Shown: positions 33,848-43,848 of the stretch, in pieces
How positions within the stretch are numbered: position 1 is the first letter of the stretch
Layout: every line of letters begins with the position of its first letter
Source: Novosphingobium sp. KA1
GTDB taxonomy: Bacteria; Pseudomonadota; Alphaproteobacteria; Sphingomonadales; Sphingomonadaceae
Length of the DNA stretch: 64,000 bases
Reading direction: 5' to 3'
Assembly: GCF_017309955.1 (NCBI RefSeq)
Contig: NZ_CP021247.1
Span: 2,071,001 to 2,135,000 of the forward strand
Made by a program: the position numbers and the translations under genes
Notes under the pieces: model-generated
What the model was told of the DNA's origin: nothing
Seen by the model: the letters and a program-made list of their open reading frames with translations, nothing else
The model's database searches: none

Positions 33848-34684
33848 TTAACGGAAGAGCGACAGGATCGTCTGCGGTGCCTGGTTGGCGATCGACAGAG
33901 CCTGGACGCCCAGCTGCTGCTGGACCTGCAGGGCCTGAAGCTTCGCCGATTCCTTGGCGAGATCCGCGTCGACGAGGTTACCGATGCCGGTTTCGATCAC
34001 GTCGCTCAGGTTGCTGGTGAATTCCAGCTGACCGTCGATCTGGCGCGACTTGGCGCCCAGCGTCGAGAGCTGCGTGTTGAGGGCGTCCGACAGCGCGTCG
34101 AGGTTGTCGACGGTGCTCGCAGCGGCGGTGGCCGAAGCGAGGTCCGAGCTGCCCGACAGGCCGCTGAGGGTGGCCGAACCGCCGCTCAGACCGCCGATGT
34201 TGACGCTGGAGACAGTCAGCAGGTTGCCGGTGTCGAGCGTCTGCAGCGAGCTCACCGAGCCGCCGCTGCTGTCGAGCAGGTTCACGCCGTTGAAGTCCGA
34301 CGACGAGATGATCGAGTCGATCTGCGACTTGAGGCCGTCGTAGTCCTTCTGGAGGGCTTCGAGCGTACCCGAGTCGGTGGCCGAAGCTGCTTCGTAGGCC
34401 TTGGACTTCATGTCGTTGATGAGGTCCGAGATCTGCTCAGCGCCCGAAACCGCGACGTCAACAACCGACTTGGCGTTGTTGAGCGACGAGGTCACCGCGG
34501 TGAGACCACCCTGGTCGCCACGCAGGGTCTGGGCGACGGTGTACTTGGCCGAATCGTCCTTGGTCGAAGCAACGTTCAGACCAGTGTTGATGCGGCTCTG
34601 GGTGGTTTCCATGGAGCGGTTGGTAGCATTCAGCGACTGCAGAGCAGCCATTGCGCCGGCATTGGTGTTGACGGAAAACGCCAT
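33848..34684 (-). CDS. Flagellin
   Basis: A 278-residue filament subunit. The N-terminal D0/D1 region ([20 protein letters not shown], then [23 protein letters not shown] sequence) and C-terminal D1/D0 region ([20 protein letters not shown] through ILSLFR) are both intact, with a short variable centre, the usual compact alphaproteobacterial form. AAGGA precedes the ATG. No other flagellar gene lies nearby, so this is an isolated flagellin locus. I could not find a convincing sigma-28 or sigma-54 promoter in the 365 bases upstream. Confidence 0.95.
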   Translation of the reverse strand: MAFSVNTNAGAMAALQSLNATNRSMETTQSRINTGLNVASTKDDSAKYTVAQTLRGDQGGLTAVTSSLNNAKSVVDVAVSGAEQISDLINDMKSKAYEAASATDSGTLEALQKDYDGLKSQIDSIISSSDFNGVNLLDSSGGSVSSLQTLDTGNLLTVSSVNIGGLSGGSATLSGLSGSSDLASATAAASTVDNLDALSDALNTQLSTLGAKSRQIDGQLEFTSNLSDVIETGIGNLVDADLAKESAKLQALQVQQQLGVQALSIANQAPQTILSLFR

Positions 34685-35049
34685 TGGTTCATTCCTTCTT
34701 GAATGGTGAGGCCGAGTTCTGCGGCCTGGACCGGAGTACGCCGGTCCGCGTGCGATCCCGTTTCTTCAGGTTCGCATGACTCTTCTAGGAAGGGGGCGCA
34801 GTGGTCGGTGCCGCGGGCGCGAATTATTTGACAGGGGCGCGTGCAACACGCGGCAAGATTTGCCGGTCTGGGGACGGGCTGTGCCGAAATGGGCAGCATT
34901 GCGCGGGCGCGCGGCAAGGTTCGCAGCACGCGGGGAAAAACCTGCCGCTATCAGGCGGCAGAGTGCCGTGGACGGCAGGTCGGCGGGGGCGCTCGGGGGG
35001 AGGTTTTGTCCGCGGGGCTACCTCGAGGTCGCCTCCGGCCGGTTCGGGG
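34685..35049. other. Flagellin upstream region, no gene seen
   Basis: A 365-base gap between the leftward flagellin and the leftward zinc-ribbon gene. It should contain the flagellin promoter and a leader with at least one short inverted repeat near 34720-34770. Nothing else recognisable was found. Confidence 0.5.
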
Positions 35050-36000
35050 TCAGTCGGGCTTCCAGCCGATCTCGGCGGCGGCGGCGGACTTGGGAATGTC
35101 GGTCAGCGCTTCGTTGACGGTGATCGCCTCGCCCGGCTTCAGCTTGCGCTTGGAGGGGACGAGTTCCTTTTCGTAGACGATGCGGTCGCGCTTGTCGCGC
35201 AGCGCCACGAGCAGCGAGGGCACGTAGCGGGTCTCGCTGCCGGTATTGCTGATCGTGCCGGAAACCGAGAAGAACTCGCTGCCATCGGGCAGGGGCTTGC
35301 GGTCCTGGCGCTTGCGCGGGAAGTCCAGCTGGAGGTCGGCGGGGGCCTTCGAGAAGGTCTGCGTCGGGATCGGCAGCCAGTCGGGCAGGCCGCCGAAAGC
35401 GACCGCGCCGGTCAGTGCCAGCGTCGCCCCGGCAAATACCACCGAGGCGATCGTCGCCAGCTTGGCCCAGTTGCGGCGCGGGCGGAACGGCGGCGCGAAA
35501 TCGAAGCTCGACGGCCCCTCGTCGGCATAGTGCGGCGCGGTGGTGTCGTCGTAGTAACCGGCAGCCTTGCGCGCGGCGGATGCGGTGCCGACCGGCGCGG
35601 CGACCGGATCGCTTTCCGGTTCCGGCGCGGCTTGCGGTGCGGGCGCTGCCGGGGCGGGCACCCGCACGGCCGGCATGCGCGGCGGGATCGAGAAGCCCGG
35701 CGCGGGCTCGGCGGCATGGCTATAGGCAGGCTGCGCGGGGGCAGGCTGTGGGGGGGCGGCCTGAACTGCGGCAGGAGCGGCCTGCGCGGCCACGGGTTCG
35801 GGTCGCGCGGCGGCCGGTTGCTGCGGTGTTGCCGGGACTGCTGCCGCGGCGCCGGCCGTCTCCATCGCGCCGTCGATGGCGGGGCCTTCCTGGAACCAGC
35901 TGTGGCGACACTTGGCGCAGCGCACGGTGCGGCCATCGATACCGACCGCGCTGTCCGGCACGGCATAACGCGTAGAGCAAGCGGGGCAGGCGATAATCAT
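35050..36000 (-). CDS. MJ0042-type zinc-ribbon membrane protein (DUF3426-like)
   Basis: A 316-residue protein. [12 protein letters not shown] and [10 protein letters not shown] give a C-x2-C...C-x2-C zinc ribbon of the MJ0042 type in the first 35 residues. A long proline/alanine-rich linker (about 45-140) precedes one transmembrane helix ([21 protein letters not shown] near 185-205) and a periplasmic DUF3426-like domain ([20 protein letters not shown] onwards). Such proteins sit next to ftsEX in many alphaproteobacteria; the function is not established. Confidence 0.82.
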   Translation of the reverse strand: MIIACPACSTRYAVPDSAVGIDGRTVRCAKCRHSWFQEGPAIDGAMETAGAAAAVPATPQQPAAARPEPVAAQAAPAAVQAAPPQPAPAQPAYSHAAEPAPGFSIPPRMPAVRVPAPAAPAPQAAPEPESDPVAAPVGTASAARKAAGYYDDTTAPHYADEGPSSFDFAPPFRPRRNWAKLATIASVVFAGATLALTGAVAFGGLPDWLPIPTQTFSKAPADLQLDFPRKRQDRKPLPDGSEFFSVSGTISNTGSETRYVPSLLVALRDKRDRIVYEKELVPSKRKLKPGEAITVNEALTDIPKSAAAAEIGWKPD

Positions 36001-36075
36001 GGTCTCGAAACTATAAGCACGACTGACTCGCCCCCGACAAGCGCCAGACCTGTGGGCACAGGCCGGAGCGCTCTT

Positions 36076-36109
36076 TTTTCCACACTGAATGCGGGTTAGG
36101 TGTGGATAG
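36076..36109. promoter_or_regulatory. DnaA-box-like pair upstream of ftsE
   Basis: TTTTCCACA (36076-36084) fits the relaxed DnaA consensus TTWTNCACA exactly, and TGTGGATAG (36101-36109) read on the other strand differs from TTATCCACA by one base. They lie 53-86 bases before the ftsE start codon. Binding is not shown. Confidence 0.35.
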
Positions 36110-36161
36110 TCGCCCGTTCGGATCGACTTGTCCCCTGATTAGGCTTTTAGACCAGACGAGC

Positions 36162-36875
36162 ATGACCGCGGACGGCGAAATCATCCATTTTGACAATGTC
36201 GGCCTGCGCTATGGCACCGATCGCGAGGTGCTGAGCGACCTGACCTTCACGCTGTTCGCCGGACGTTTCTATTTCCTCACCGGGGCGAGCGGGGCCGGCA
36301 AGACCTCGTTGCTGCGGCTGCTCTATCTCGCCCAGCGCCCCTCGCGCGGGGCGATCCGCATGTTCGGCACCGATGCCATTACCTTGCCGCGTGCGCGCCT
36401 GCCGGTGTTGCGGCGGCGGATCGGCGTGGTGTTCCAGGACTTCCGCCTGATCCCGCACTTGTCCGCCTTCGACAACGTGGCGCTGCCCTTGCGCGTCGCC
36501 GGGCATCAGGAGCGCGACATCTTCGGGCCGGTGCGCGACATCCTCGAATGGGTGGGGTTGGCCGACCGGCTGGATGCGCGGCCCGCCACGCTTTCGGGCG
36601 GCGAACAGCAGCGCGTCGCCATCGCCCGCGCGGTGATCGCCCGGCCCGCGATGCTGGTGGCCGACGAGCCGACCGGCAACGTCGATCCCGAGATGGCGCA
36701 AAAACTCATGCGTCTGTTCGAGATGCTCAACCGGCAGGGGACGACGGTGGTGGTCGCCACCCACGATCTCGACCTGCTGCGCAAGGTGTCGGACAGCCTG
36801 ATCATGCGGCTCGATCGCGGGCGGCTGTCCGATCCCACCGGAGCGCTGCGCTATCCGCCGAGGAAACCGGCATGA
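36162..36875 (+). CDS. ftsE: Cell division ATP-binding protein FtsE
   Basis: A 237-residue ABC ATPase that partners FtsX at the septum to control peptidoglycan hydrolysis. Walker A is TGASGAGKTSLLRLL, the Q-loop VVFQDFRLIPHLSAFDN, the signature LSGGEQQRVAIARA and Walker B MLVADEPTGNVD, all characteristic of FtsE. The ATG at 36162 is used because it gives the family's length; its ribosome-binding site is weak. The stop overlaps ftsX in an ATGA. Confidence 0.94.
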   Translation: MTADGEIIHFDNVGLRYGTDREVLSDLTFTLFAGRFYFLTGASGAGKTSLLRLLYLAQRPSRGAIRMFGTDAITLPRARLPVLRRRIGVVFQDFRLIPHLSAFDNVALPLRVAGHQERDIFGPVRDILEWVGLADRLDARPATLSGGEQQRVAIARAVIARPAMLVADEPTGNVDPEMAQKLMRLFEMLNRQGTTVVVATHDLDLLRKVSDSLIMRLDRGRLSDPTGALRYPPRKPA

Positions 36876-37819
36876 TCTTCGCCAAGACCCCGACGGACGG
36901 CGCCCCCCGCCTCGGCTGGCGGCGGCTGGGCGTGCGCAGTGCCGAACTGGTGCCGCAGGCGCGCATGGCAGGGCCGATGCCCTGGGTGATCGCGATCATG
37001 GTAGCGCTGACCGCCATCGCGCTTGCCGCCGGTCTTGCCATCGGCAATGCGGTAACGTCCGCCCGCGCCGAGATCGAGGGCGGGGTGACCGTCCAGCTGC
37101 TCGAACCGCGCGCGGACGTGCGGGCGCGCGAGACCCGCGCGGCGATCGATGCCCTGAAGCGCCAGCCGCGCATCGCCGGGCTCAGGCAGGTTCCCCAGGC
37201 CGAGCTCGATGCGCTGATCGAACCCTGGCTGGGTACCGAGATCGCGGCGCCCGGCAGCACCAGCTCGGCCATCCCGGTGCCCGCGCTGATCGACGTGCGG
37301 CTGAACGCAGCCGCAACGCCCGCGCGGCTGAAGGCGCTGGAAACGGCGCTGGCCCCGGTTGCCCCCTCGGCCCGCATCGATGCCCAGGCCAGCTGGCTGA
37401 AGCCGGTGTTCGACGCGATGGTCTCGCTGCAGGTCCTGGCGATCGCGCTGGTGGCGCTCCTGGCCTTTGCACTGGCGGCGGCGGTCCTGCTGGCGGCGCG
37501 CTCGGCGCTCGGGGCCAACCGCGAGGTGATCGAGATCGTCCACTTGCTCGGCGGCACCGATGCCCAGGTCGCGCGGGTGTTCCAGCGCTCGATCGGGCTC
37601 GACGCGGCGGGCGGCGGCGCGGTCGGGCTGGCGCTGGCGATGGTGGTGATCCTCTCGATCGGGCGGCGCTTCGGCGGCCTCGGCGCCGGCATGGTGGACA
37701 GCGGCGCGCTGGTGTGGACCGACTGGCTGCTGCTGGCGCTGGTGCCGCTGCTCTCCACTCTGCTGGCGATGCTGACGGCGCGTTTCACAGTGCTGCATGC
37801 CTTGCGCAAGATGCTATAG
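36872..37819 (+). CDS. ftsX: Cell division protein FtsX
   Basis: A 315-residue membrane partner of FtsE. It has one N-terminal membrane helix (PWVIAIMVALTAIALAAGLA), a periplasmic domain (about 65-180) and three C-terminal helices, matching the FtsX topology. NREVIEIVHLLGGTDAQVARVF is the conserved cytoplasmic loop. It starts at the ATGA overlap with ftsE and is followed 29 bases later by the YdcF-type gene. Confidence 0.92.
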   Translation: MIFAKTPTDGAPRLGWRRLGVRSAELVPQARMAGPMPWVIAIMVALTAIALAAGLAIGNAVTSARAEIEGGVTVQLLEPRADVRARETRAAIDALKRQPRIAGLRQVPQAELDALIEPWLGTEIAAPGSTSSAIPVPALIDVRLNAAATPARLKALETALAPVAPSARIDAQASWLKPVFDAMVSLQVLAIALVALLAFALAAAVLLAARSALGANREVIEIVHLLGGTDAQVARVFQRSIGLDAAGGGAVGLALAMVVILSIGRRFGGLGAGMVDSGALVWTDWLLLALVPLLSTLLAMLTARFTVLHALRKML

Positions 37820-37848
37820 TGCCCACGGATTTGTAACGTAGCTCGCTC

Positions 37849-38400
37849 ATGTTCCGTCGTACCGCTGCCTTCCTGCTGCTGTTCTGGCTGTTCGGCTTCA
37901 TCTGGTTTGCCGTTGCGCTGCCGGATCCCCTGCCGCTGTCCGAACGCACCGATGCCGTGATCGTGCTCACCGGCAGCCGCGGGCGGATCGAGCGCTCGCT
38001 GGCGGTGCTGGCCCACAAGGGCGCGCCGCGCCTGCTGATCTCGGGTGTCGACCGCGAGGTGCGCCCCGGCGAACTGGCGGCCGAGTACCGCATTCCCGAT
38101 GCGCTGATGAAGTGCTGCATCACGCTGGGGTACGAGGCCTACGACACCCGCTCCAACGCGCTGGAAGCGGAAGACTGGATCATCCGCCACAAGGTCCGCT
38201 CGGTCCGGCTGGTCACTGCCGACTGGCACATGCGGCGCGCCGCCTACGAACTGGCGCGCGAACTGCCCAAGGGCGTGGTCATCCGCGCGGACGCGGTGCC
38301 CTCGCACCCCAGCCTCGGCATCCTCTTTCTCGAATTCCACAAGTATATCGGGCGCATGGCGCTCGATACCTGGAACAGCCCTCCCTGGAAGAAATCTTGA
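37849..38400 (+). CDS. YdcF/SanA family (DUF218) protein
   Basis: A 183-residue protein with an N-terminal membrane anchor (FLLLFWLFGFIWFAVAL) and a DUF218 domain: DAVIVLTGSRGRIERSL, RLLISGVD, RSNALEAEDW and RLVTADWHMRRAAYEL. Relatives (SanA, ElyC) affect envelope integrity and undecaprenyl-phosphate use. Its place between ftsX and an acyltransferase supports an envelope role. The stop overlaps the TTG start of the next gene. Confidence 0.85.
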   Translation: MFRRTAAFLLLFWLFGFIWFAVALPDPLPLSERTDAVIVLTGSRGRIERSLAVLAHKGAPRLLISGVDREVRPGELAAEYRIPDALMKCCITLGYEAYDTRSNALEAEDWIIRHKVRSVRLVTADWHMRRAAYELARELPKGVVIRADAVPSHPSLGILFLEFHKYIGRMALDTWNSPPWKKS

Positions 38401-39158
38401 CCCGCAATTCGCCTGAAATCACGCCGGACACGCCTGCCACCCCGCTCGACGTGATCCGCAGCCTGGTGTTCTACCTGGTGTTCTATCCCGGCACGATGGT
38501 CTGCGTGATGCTGGTCTGGCTGGCCTCGCTGATCGGCGACGGGCCGATGCGCGCGCGGGTGCGCGGCTGGGCACATTTCCACCGCCTGTGCTGCCGCTGG
38601 ATACTGGGCATCGGGCTGCGGATCGAGGGCGAGGTCCCGGAAGGCGGCGTGCTGGTGGCGCTGCGCCACGAAAGCTTCTTCGAGGCGATCGACCTGCCCA
38701 TGCTGCTGCGCCTGCCGGTGCCGTTCCCCAAGGCGGAACTGATGGACATTCCCGGCTGGGGCTGGGCGGCAAGCCACTACGGCGCCGTCACCGTCTCGCG
38801 CGAGGAAGGGGCCAAGGCGCTCAGGGCGATGGTTTCCTCGGCACGCGGTTTTGCGGCGCAGGGCCGCCCGCTCGCAATCTTCCCCGAAGGCACCCGCGTG
38901 GCCAGCGGTGTCGCGGTGCCGCTGCAATCGGGCTTTGCCGGGATCTACAAGCTGGTGAACCTGCCGGTGGTGCCGGTGGCGGTGGATTCCGGGCGGTTCT
39001 ACCATCGGCGCTGGAAAAAACCCGGCACCGTGGTGATGCGCTTCGGCACGCGCATCGAGACCGGCCTCCCGCGCGAGGAGATCGAGACGCGCGTGCAAGC
39101 GGCGATCAATGCCTTGAACGCGCACTATTCGGCGGCAAAGGGGGCGGCGGAAGGCTGA
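38397..39158 (+). CDS. plsC: 1-acyl-sn-glycerol-3-phosphate acyltransferase
   Basis: A 253-residue membrane-associated lysophosphatidic acid acyltransferase. The catalytic block is ALRHESFFEAID, an H-x4-E variant of the usual H-x4-D; the later LAIFPEGTRV is the substrate-binding motif. I chose TTG at 38397: GGAAG lies six bases upstream and TTGA overlaps the stop of the preceding gene just as ATGA does elsewhere here, while the next ATG would cut into the first membrane helix. Confidence 0.88.
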   Translation: MTRNSPEITPDTPATPLDVIRSLVFYLVFYPGTMVCVMLVWLASLIGDGPMRARVRGWAHFHRLCCRWILGIGLRIEGEVPEGGVLVALRHESFFEAIDLPMLLRLPVPFPKAELMDIPGWGWAASHYGAVTVSREEGAKALRAMVSSARGFAAQGRPLAIFPEGTRVASGVAVPLQSGFAGIYKLVNLPVVPVAVDSGRFYHRRWKKPGTVVMRFGTRIETGLPREEIETRVQAAINALNAHYSAAKGAAEG

Positions 39159-39237
39159 GGGGCCTCCGGCCGAGAACCGGGGGCCTATTCAGGCAGCGGC
39201 ACCCGGACGTGTGCCGCGCAGGCCTGCCATTTGCCGG

Positions 39238-40155
39238 TTACTTCTCGTTTTCGTGATCGTTGCGGCCGAAGTCGGGGCGGGAATCGTCCTGCCCTTCCTC
39301 GATGATCGAGCGGCGGATCGCGCGGGTGCGCTTGAACTGGTCGAACAGCATGTCGCCGTCGCCCACGCGGATCGCGCGTTGCAGCGCGGTCAGGTCCTCG
39401 GTGAAGCGCTGGAGCATCGTCAGCACCGCGTCCTTGTTGGACAGGAACACGTCGCGCCACATCGTCGGATCGGAGGCGGCGATGCGCGTGAAGTCGCGGA
39501 AGCCGCCCGCCGAATACTTGATGACCTCGCTCTGCGTCACGTCCTCGAGATCAGAGGCGGTGCCGACGATGGTATAGGCGATGAGGTGCGGCAGGTGGCT
39601 GGTCACGGCAAGCACGAGGTCGTGGTGCTCGGGCGTCATGATCTCGACATTGGCGCCGAGGGCCTCCCAGAAGCCGACGAGATCGCTCAGCTTGAGCATG
39701 TCGGTGGTGGCAGGCGGGGTGACGATGCACCAGCGGTTGCGGAACAGGTGCGCGAAGCCGGCGTCGGGGCCGGAGTTCTCGGTGCCGGCCACCGGGTGCG
39801 CGGGGATCACCATGTGATCGGGCAGCGCCGCGCCAAGGTCGCGGGCGATGGCCTGCTTGCTGGAGCCGACATCGCTGACCAGGCAATGCGCGGGCAGCGC
39901 CTCGCGCACTTGCTCGGCGGCCATGCCCATGGCGCCCGGCGGCACGCAGAAGATCACCAGATCGGCATTGCGCACGGTGTCCGCAGGCGTTTCGCAGACT
40001 TCGTCCACCAGTCCGCGCTCGGCGGCGCGGGCGCGGTGGGCGGGGCTGAGATCGTAGCCGGTGGTGCGGGCGCGGGGCAGGTAGGCCTTGACCGCAAGGC
40101 CGATGGAGCCGCCCTGCAGGCCGAGCCCGATGATCGCGATATTGCGGAAGGTCAC
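39238..40155 (-). CDS. tyrA: Prephenate/arogenate dehydrogenase family protein
   Basis: A 305-residue NAD(P)-dependent enzyme of tyrosine synthesis. [20 protein letters not shown] is the dinucleotide-binding fold; [28 protein letters not shown] and [13 protein letters not shown] (with the catalytic histidine) are family signatures. No chorismate mutase or ACT domain is fused. The start overlaps the hisC stop by four bases, so the two form a coupled pair, consistent with the neighbouring aminotransferase also acting on aromatic keto acids. Whether prephenate or arogenate is used is not decided by sequence. Confidence 0.92.
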   Translation of the reverse strand: MTFRNIAIIGLGLQGGSIGLAVKAYLPRARTTGYDLSPAHRARAAERGLVDEVCETPADTVRNADLVIFCVPPGAMGMAAEQVREALPAHCLVSDVGSSKQAIARDLGAALPDHMVIPAHPVAGTENSGPDAGFAHLFRNRWCIVTPPATTDMLKLSDLVGFWEALGANVEIMTPEHHDLVLAVTSHLPHLIAYTIVGTASDLEDVTQSEVIKYSAGGFRDFTRIAASDPTMWRDVFLSNKDAVLTMLQRFTEDLTALQRAIRVGDGDMLFDQFKRTRAIRRSIIEEGQDDSRPDFGRNDHENEK

Positions 40156-41279
40156 TTGGTCGCTTCCGCCATCTCGCGAAGACCCTCGGCGATGGCGTCC
40201 ATGTCTTCCGGCTTGCCGATGGTGATGCGCAGCGCCTGCGGCAGGCCCTGACCCGGCAGCCAGCGCACGATGTAGCCGCGATCGGCGAGGCCATCGAACG
40301 CGGCCTCGGCGCTCAGCGCGCCTTCGAACAGCACCAGCACGAAGTTCGCCTGTGTCGGCAGCGGACGCAGCCCGTGGTTGCCGAGCGCGATCAGCTTGCT
40401 GACGAAGCGGGCGCGCTCGTCGCGGTTGTGCACGCGGCTGGCTTCGACGAAAGCATCGTCGGCAAGCGCCGCCAGCGCCATCGCCTGCCCGGTGGCCGAG
40501 ACGTTGAACGGCCCGCGAATGCGGTTGAGCGTGGCGACCAGTCCCGGCGCGCCGGTGGCCCAGCCGATGCGTTCCCCCGCAAGGCCGAAGATCTTCGAGA
40601 AAGTGCGCGTCACCAGCACATTGTCGTGCGCGGCGGCCAGCGCCAGCGAACCGTCATCATCCTCGGGTGCGACATATTCGCCGTAAGCCTGGTCGAGCAC
40701 CAGCAGCACGTCGGCCGGAAGCCCGGCGTGGAGGCGCGCGATCTCGCCCCCCGGCAGGAAGGAGCCGGTCGGGTTGTTGGGGTTGGCGACAAAGACCACG
40801 CGGGTCTTTTCGGTGACCAGAGCCAGCAGCGCGTCGACATCGGTGCCGTAGTCGGCATCGGGCGCGACCACCGGGGTCGCCCCGCAGCGCCGCGCGGCGA
40901 TGTCGTAGACCGAGAAGCCGTAGCGCACGTAGATCACTTCGTCGCCGAGCCCCGCGTAACCCTGCGCGGCAAGGTTGAGCAGTTCGTCCGAGCCGGTGCC
41001 CATCACCACGCGGGCGGCATCGAGTCCGTGCTTCGCCGCGATCGCAGCGCGCAGCGCGGTGCTGTCCGGGTCGGGATAGAGCGCCGGGGCCTGTGCCCGT
41101 GCCTCAAGCGCGCGGGCGCTGGTGCCGAGCGGGTTCTCGTTGGCGGACAGCTTGATCAGCGGCTTGCCGTCTTTCCCCTTCGACTTGCCGGGCACATAGG
41201 CATGGATCGCGTCGATCCACGGCTTGGGCTGCGGGGCTTGGCGCGATTGGTGGGGGGCGATGGTCTGGCTGTCGGTCAT
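40152..41279 (-). CDS. hisC: Histidinol-phosphate/aromatic aminotransferase
   Basis: A 375-residue PLP enzyme. [37 protein letters not shown] and the PLP lysine in [18 protein letters not shown] are HisC signatures. The ATG at 41279 is chosen because the first conserved segment ([15 protein letters not shown]) begins about 20 residues in. Coupling to tyrA rather than to other his genes suggests a role in phenylalanine/tyrosine transamination, possibly in addition to histidine synthesis. Confidence 0.92.
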   Translation of the reverse strand: MTDSQTIAPHQSRQAPQPKPWIDAIHAYVPGKSKGKDGKPLIKLSANENPLGTSARALEARAQAPALYPDPDSTALRAAIAAKHGLDAARVVMGTGSDELLNLAAQGYAGLGDEVIYVRYGFSVYDIAARRCGATPVVAPDADYGTDVDALLALVTEKTRVVFVANPNNPTGSFLPGGEIARLHAGLPADVLLVLDQAYGEYVAPEDDDGSLALAAAHDNVLVTRTFSKIFGLAGERIGWATGAPGLVATLNRIRGPFNVSATGQAMALAALADDAFVEASRVHNRDERARFVSKLIALGNHGLRPLPTQANFVLVLFEGALSAEAAFDGLADRGYIVRWLPGQGLPQALRITIGKPEDMDAIAEGLREMAEATK

Positions 41280-41413
41280 GATGGGCGGCCTATTAGCCCA
41301 GCAGGCGTGCGAAGGACAGAGGGCGATTTGGCCGGCGGGAACGGATCGATCGGGCGCGGCGGCGGGCTCATCACAATGCTGCGCCGTTCCTGAGCCAAGC
41401 TTCCGACATATTA

Positions 41414-41510
41414 CCCCGTCGCCCCCGCGAAGGCGGGGCCCCGCTAATTCTTGTTCTTGTTTGCGGCGTGGCAAAAAGGAAGCGGGATCCCCGCCTTCGC
41501 GGGGATGACG
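41414..41510. repeat. REP-like dispersed palindromic repeat, copy 2
   Basis: Arms CGCCCCCGCGAAGGCGGGGC and GCGGGATCCCCGCCTTCGCG flank a 40-base spacer. It shares the arms but not the spacer with the copy at 10691-10783. Confidence 0.65.
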
Positions 41511-41556
41511 AGCTTTGGTTGGTCGCGTGCTTTGTAAGAATTCCTTTGGATCAACG

Positions 41557-41630
41557 CCGCTCAGCCTGAGCGGGGCTGGGAGGTAGCGGCCTGCCATGCG
41601 AAACGAAAATGCGCGTCCACGCACTTTTCA
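41557..41630 (+). promoter_or_regulatory. Structured leader of metX, function unknown
   Basis: CCGCTCA/TGAGCGG (41557-41563/41567-41573) forms a perfect stem with a three-base loop, and AAAATGCG with CGCACTTTT near 41607-41630 forms an imperfect terminator-like stem before the metX start. metX genes in alphaproteobacteria are sometimes under SAM-sensing riboswitches, but I could not match the SAM-II or SAH consensus. Confidence 0.25.
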
Positions 41631-41686
41631 AACCGGCCAGAACAATTGACAGCGGGCAGGGCGTCCCCCACTTGGCTCAGTTCATC

Positions 41687-42811
41687 ATGGCAAGCACGCA
41701 GATCACCGACTCCAGTCAGGTTCTCGAACTGACCCAGCCGCTCCCGCTCGATGGCGGGCAGAGCCTTCCCGGCGCGCGCATCGCGTACGAGACGCACGGC
41801 ACGCTGAGTGCCGCGAAGGACAACGCGATCCTGATCTGCCACGCGCTGACGGGCGACCATCACGTCGTCTCCAACCACCCCAAGACCGGCAAGCCCGGCT
41901 GGTGGGTGCGCATGGTCGGCCCGGGCAAACCGATCGACACGAACCGCTTCTTCGTGATCTGCGCCAATGTCATCGGTTCGTGCATGGGCTCCACCGGCCC
42001 GGCCAGCCTTGCCGAAGACGGCAAGCCTTGGGGCATGCGTTTCCCGGTCATCACCGTGCGCGACATGGTGCGCGGCCACGTCGCCCTGCTGGACGCGCTC
42101 GGGATCGAGAGCCTCTATGCCGTTGTCGGTGGATCGATGGGCGGCATGCAGGCACTGAGCCTGGCCTCCAACTTCGCCGACCGCACCCGCGCGGCGCTGG
42201 TGATTGCCTCCACCGCGCGGCACTCGGCGCAGAACATCGCTTTCCACGAAGTGGGCCGCCAGTCGATCATGGCCGATCCCGAATGGCGCGAGGGCGCCTA
42301 TTACGATCACGGTAAAGGTCCGGAGAAGGGCCTCTCCGTCGCACGCATGGCCGCGCACATCACCTATCTGTCGGAAGCGGGCCTGACCGAGAAGTTCGGC
42401 CGCCGGTTGCAGGACCGCGAGGAAAAGACTTTCGGCTTCGACGCCGATTTCCAGATCGAGTCCTACCTGCGCTATCAGGGTCTGGCCTTTACCGACCGCT
42501 TCGATGCGAACTCGTACCTCTATATCACCCGCGCGATGGACTACTTCGACCTTGCCGAGGAGCATGGGGGCCTGCTCGCCAATGCGTTCGCCCAGTCGAA
42601 GGCGCGCTTCTGCCTCGTCAGCTTCGATACCGACTGGCTCTACCCCACGGCGGATTCGCGTAACGTGGTGCACGCGCTCAATGCCGCCGGGTTGCCGGTG
42701 AGCTTTGTCGAACTGTCCGCCCCTTACGGGCACGACTCGTTCCTGCTGGACGTGCCGGCGCTCGACCGCGTGGTCGAAGGTTTCCTTGGAGAAAGCCGGC
42801 CAAATGCCTGA
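41687..42811 (+). CDS. metX: Homoserine O-acetyltransferase (MetX)
   Basis: A 374-residue alpha/beta-hydrolase-fold enzyme that activates homoserine for methionine synthesis. [17 protein letters not shown] is a family hallmark, the nucleophile is S150 in [12 protein letters not shown], and the C-terminal aspartate and histidine lie in DTDWLYP and [10 protein letters not shown]. The ATG at 41687 gives the normal length. Its end overlaps a GNAT gene by eight bases, with metW following. Confidence 0.95.
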   Translation: MASTQITDSSQVLELTQPLPLDGGQSLPGARIAYETHGTLSAAKDNAILICHALTGDHHVVSNHPKTGKPGWWVRMVGPGKPIDTNRFFVICANVIGSCMGSTGPASLAEDGKPWGMRFPVITVRDMVRGHVALLDALGIESLYAVVGGSMGGMQALSLASNFADRTRAALVIASTARHSAQNIAFHEVGRQSIMADPEWREGAYYDHGKGPEKGLSVARMAAHITYLSEAGLTEKFGRRLQDREEKTFGFDADFQIESYLRYQGLAFTDRFDANSYLYITRAMDYFDLAEEHGGLLANAFAQSKARFCLVSFDTDWLYPTADSRNVVHALNAAGLPVSFVELSAPYGHDSFLLDVPALDRVVEGFLGESRPNA

Positions 42812-43259
42812 TACCGACATGCCCGATATCGAACTCAGCGACGACACCTCGCGGCTGGATATCGCGCGCATCCACGCCTGGCTGGCGTCGAGCTACTGGA
42901 CGCCGGGCATCGCGCGCGAACAGGTCGAGCGCCAGATCGCCGGTTCGCACTGCCTCGGCGCCTACCTCCCCGATGCCACGATTGTCGCTTTCGCCCGCGT
43001 CATTTCCGACCGCGCCAGCTTCGCCTGGCTGGCGGACGTCTGGGTGGATGAGAGCGTGCGCGGGCAGGGCCTCGGCACCAAACTCGCCCGCTGGTTCGTC
43101 GAGCATCCCGAATATGCCGGTGTGCGCCGTTTCGGCCTTGCCACCAAGGATGCCCACGGCGTCTATGCCAAGCTGGGCTTCACTCCGCTGGCACGGCCCG
43201 ACCGGCTGATGGAAAAGCTTTCCGGTCCCTTCGCGGCGATTCTGGAGCAGGATGGATGA
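42804..43259 (+). CDS. GNAT family N-acetyltransferase
   Basis: A 151-residue protein. [24 protein letters not shown] near residues 75-98 carries the V-x5-RGxGxG acetyl-CoA loop, and [19 protein letters not shown] the closing motif, as in small GNAT enzymes. It overlaps metX at its start and metW at its end, so it is translated as the middle gene of metX-GNAT-metW. A second ATG five codons in is possible. Substrate unknown. Confidence 0.85.
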   Translation: MPDTDMPDIELSDDTSRLDIARIHAWLASSYWTPGIAREQVERQIAGSHCLGAYLPDATIVAFARVISDRASFAWLADVWVDESVRGQGLGTKLARWFVEHPEYAGVRRFGLATKDAHGVYAKLGFTPLARPDRLMEKLSGPFAAILEQDG

Positions 43260-43846
43260 GCCTGCTCCGCCCCGATCTTGCGGTGATCGCCGCCAATGTC
43301 GCGCCGGGATCGCGTGTGCTCGACGTCGGCTGCGGCGACGGCACGCTGATGCAGGCTTTGCGTGACGACACGCGCTGCGATGCGCGCGGCATGGAACTTG
43401 ATTCCGCCGACGTCGGCCTCTGTGTCGGCAAGGGCCTCTCGGTGATCCAGGGCGATGCCGACAAGGACCTGGCCTTCTATCCCGACCAGTCGGTCGATTA
43501 CGCGATCCTCTCGCAGACCTTGCAGACGACCATGCGTCCCGACGTGGTGCTGGAAGAACTGCTGCGCATCGGCCGCCGCGCCTTCGTCAGCTTCCCCAAC
43601 TTCGCGCACTGGCGCGTGCGGCTCTCGCTGCTGTGGGGTGGCCGCATGCCGGTGACGCGCCTGTTGCCGATCCCCTGGTATGCGACGCCGAACATCCACC
43701 ACCTGACCGTGGAAGACTTCCGCGAACTGGTGAGGGAGCGCGGGATCAAGGTGGAAGGCGCCTGGTTCCTCTCGGGCGACAAGCAATGCAGCGCGGCGGC
43801 GGCCAACTTCCGCGCCGAACACGCGGTGTTCCTGCTCTCGCGTTAG
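43256..43846 (+). CDS. metW: Methionine biosynthesis protein MetW
   Basis: A 196-residue class I methyltransferase-like protein. SRVLDVGCGDGTLMQALRD is the SAM-binding motif and VDYAILSQTLQTTMRPDVVLEELLRIGRRAFVSFPNFAHW the MetW signature. MetW is needed with MetX for homoserine acetylation in several proteobacteria. It starts at an ATGA overlap. Confidence 0.93.
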   Translation: MSLLRPDLAVIAANVAPGSRVLDVGCGDGTLMQALRDDTRCDARGMELDSADVGLCVGKGLSVIQGDADKDLAFYPDQSVDYAILSQTLQTTMRPDVVLEELLRIGRRAFVSFPNFAHWRVRLSLLWGGRMPVTRLLPIPWYATPNIHHLTVEDFRELVRERGIKVEGAWFLSGDKQCSAAAANFRAEHAVFLLSR

Positions 43847-43848
43847 AC

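Larger units (their letters stand above)
41280..41686. other. Divergent hisC/metX region with REP-like repeat and metX leader
   Basis: A 407-base gap. The hisC-proximal third is unremarkable; 41414-41510 is a REP-like repeat; and the metX-proximal part contains a 7-bp hairpin and a second imperfect hairpin. No gene was seen. Confidence 0.55.

Noticed and set aside
34685..35049. Sigma-54 or sigma-28 promoter for flagellin
   Set aside because: On the leftward strand the nearest matches keep neither the GG/GC spacing of sigma-54 nor both boxes of sigma-28, so I do not annotate one.
41511..41686. SAM-II or SAH riboswitch before metX
   Set aside because: The expected conserved strings are not present. 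Only generic hairpins can be shown.
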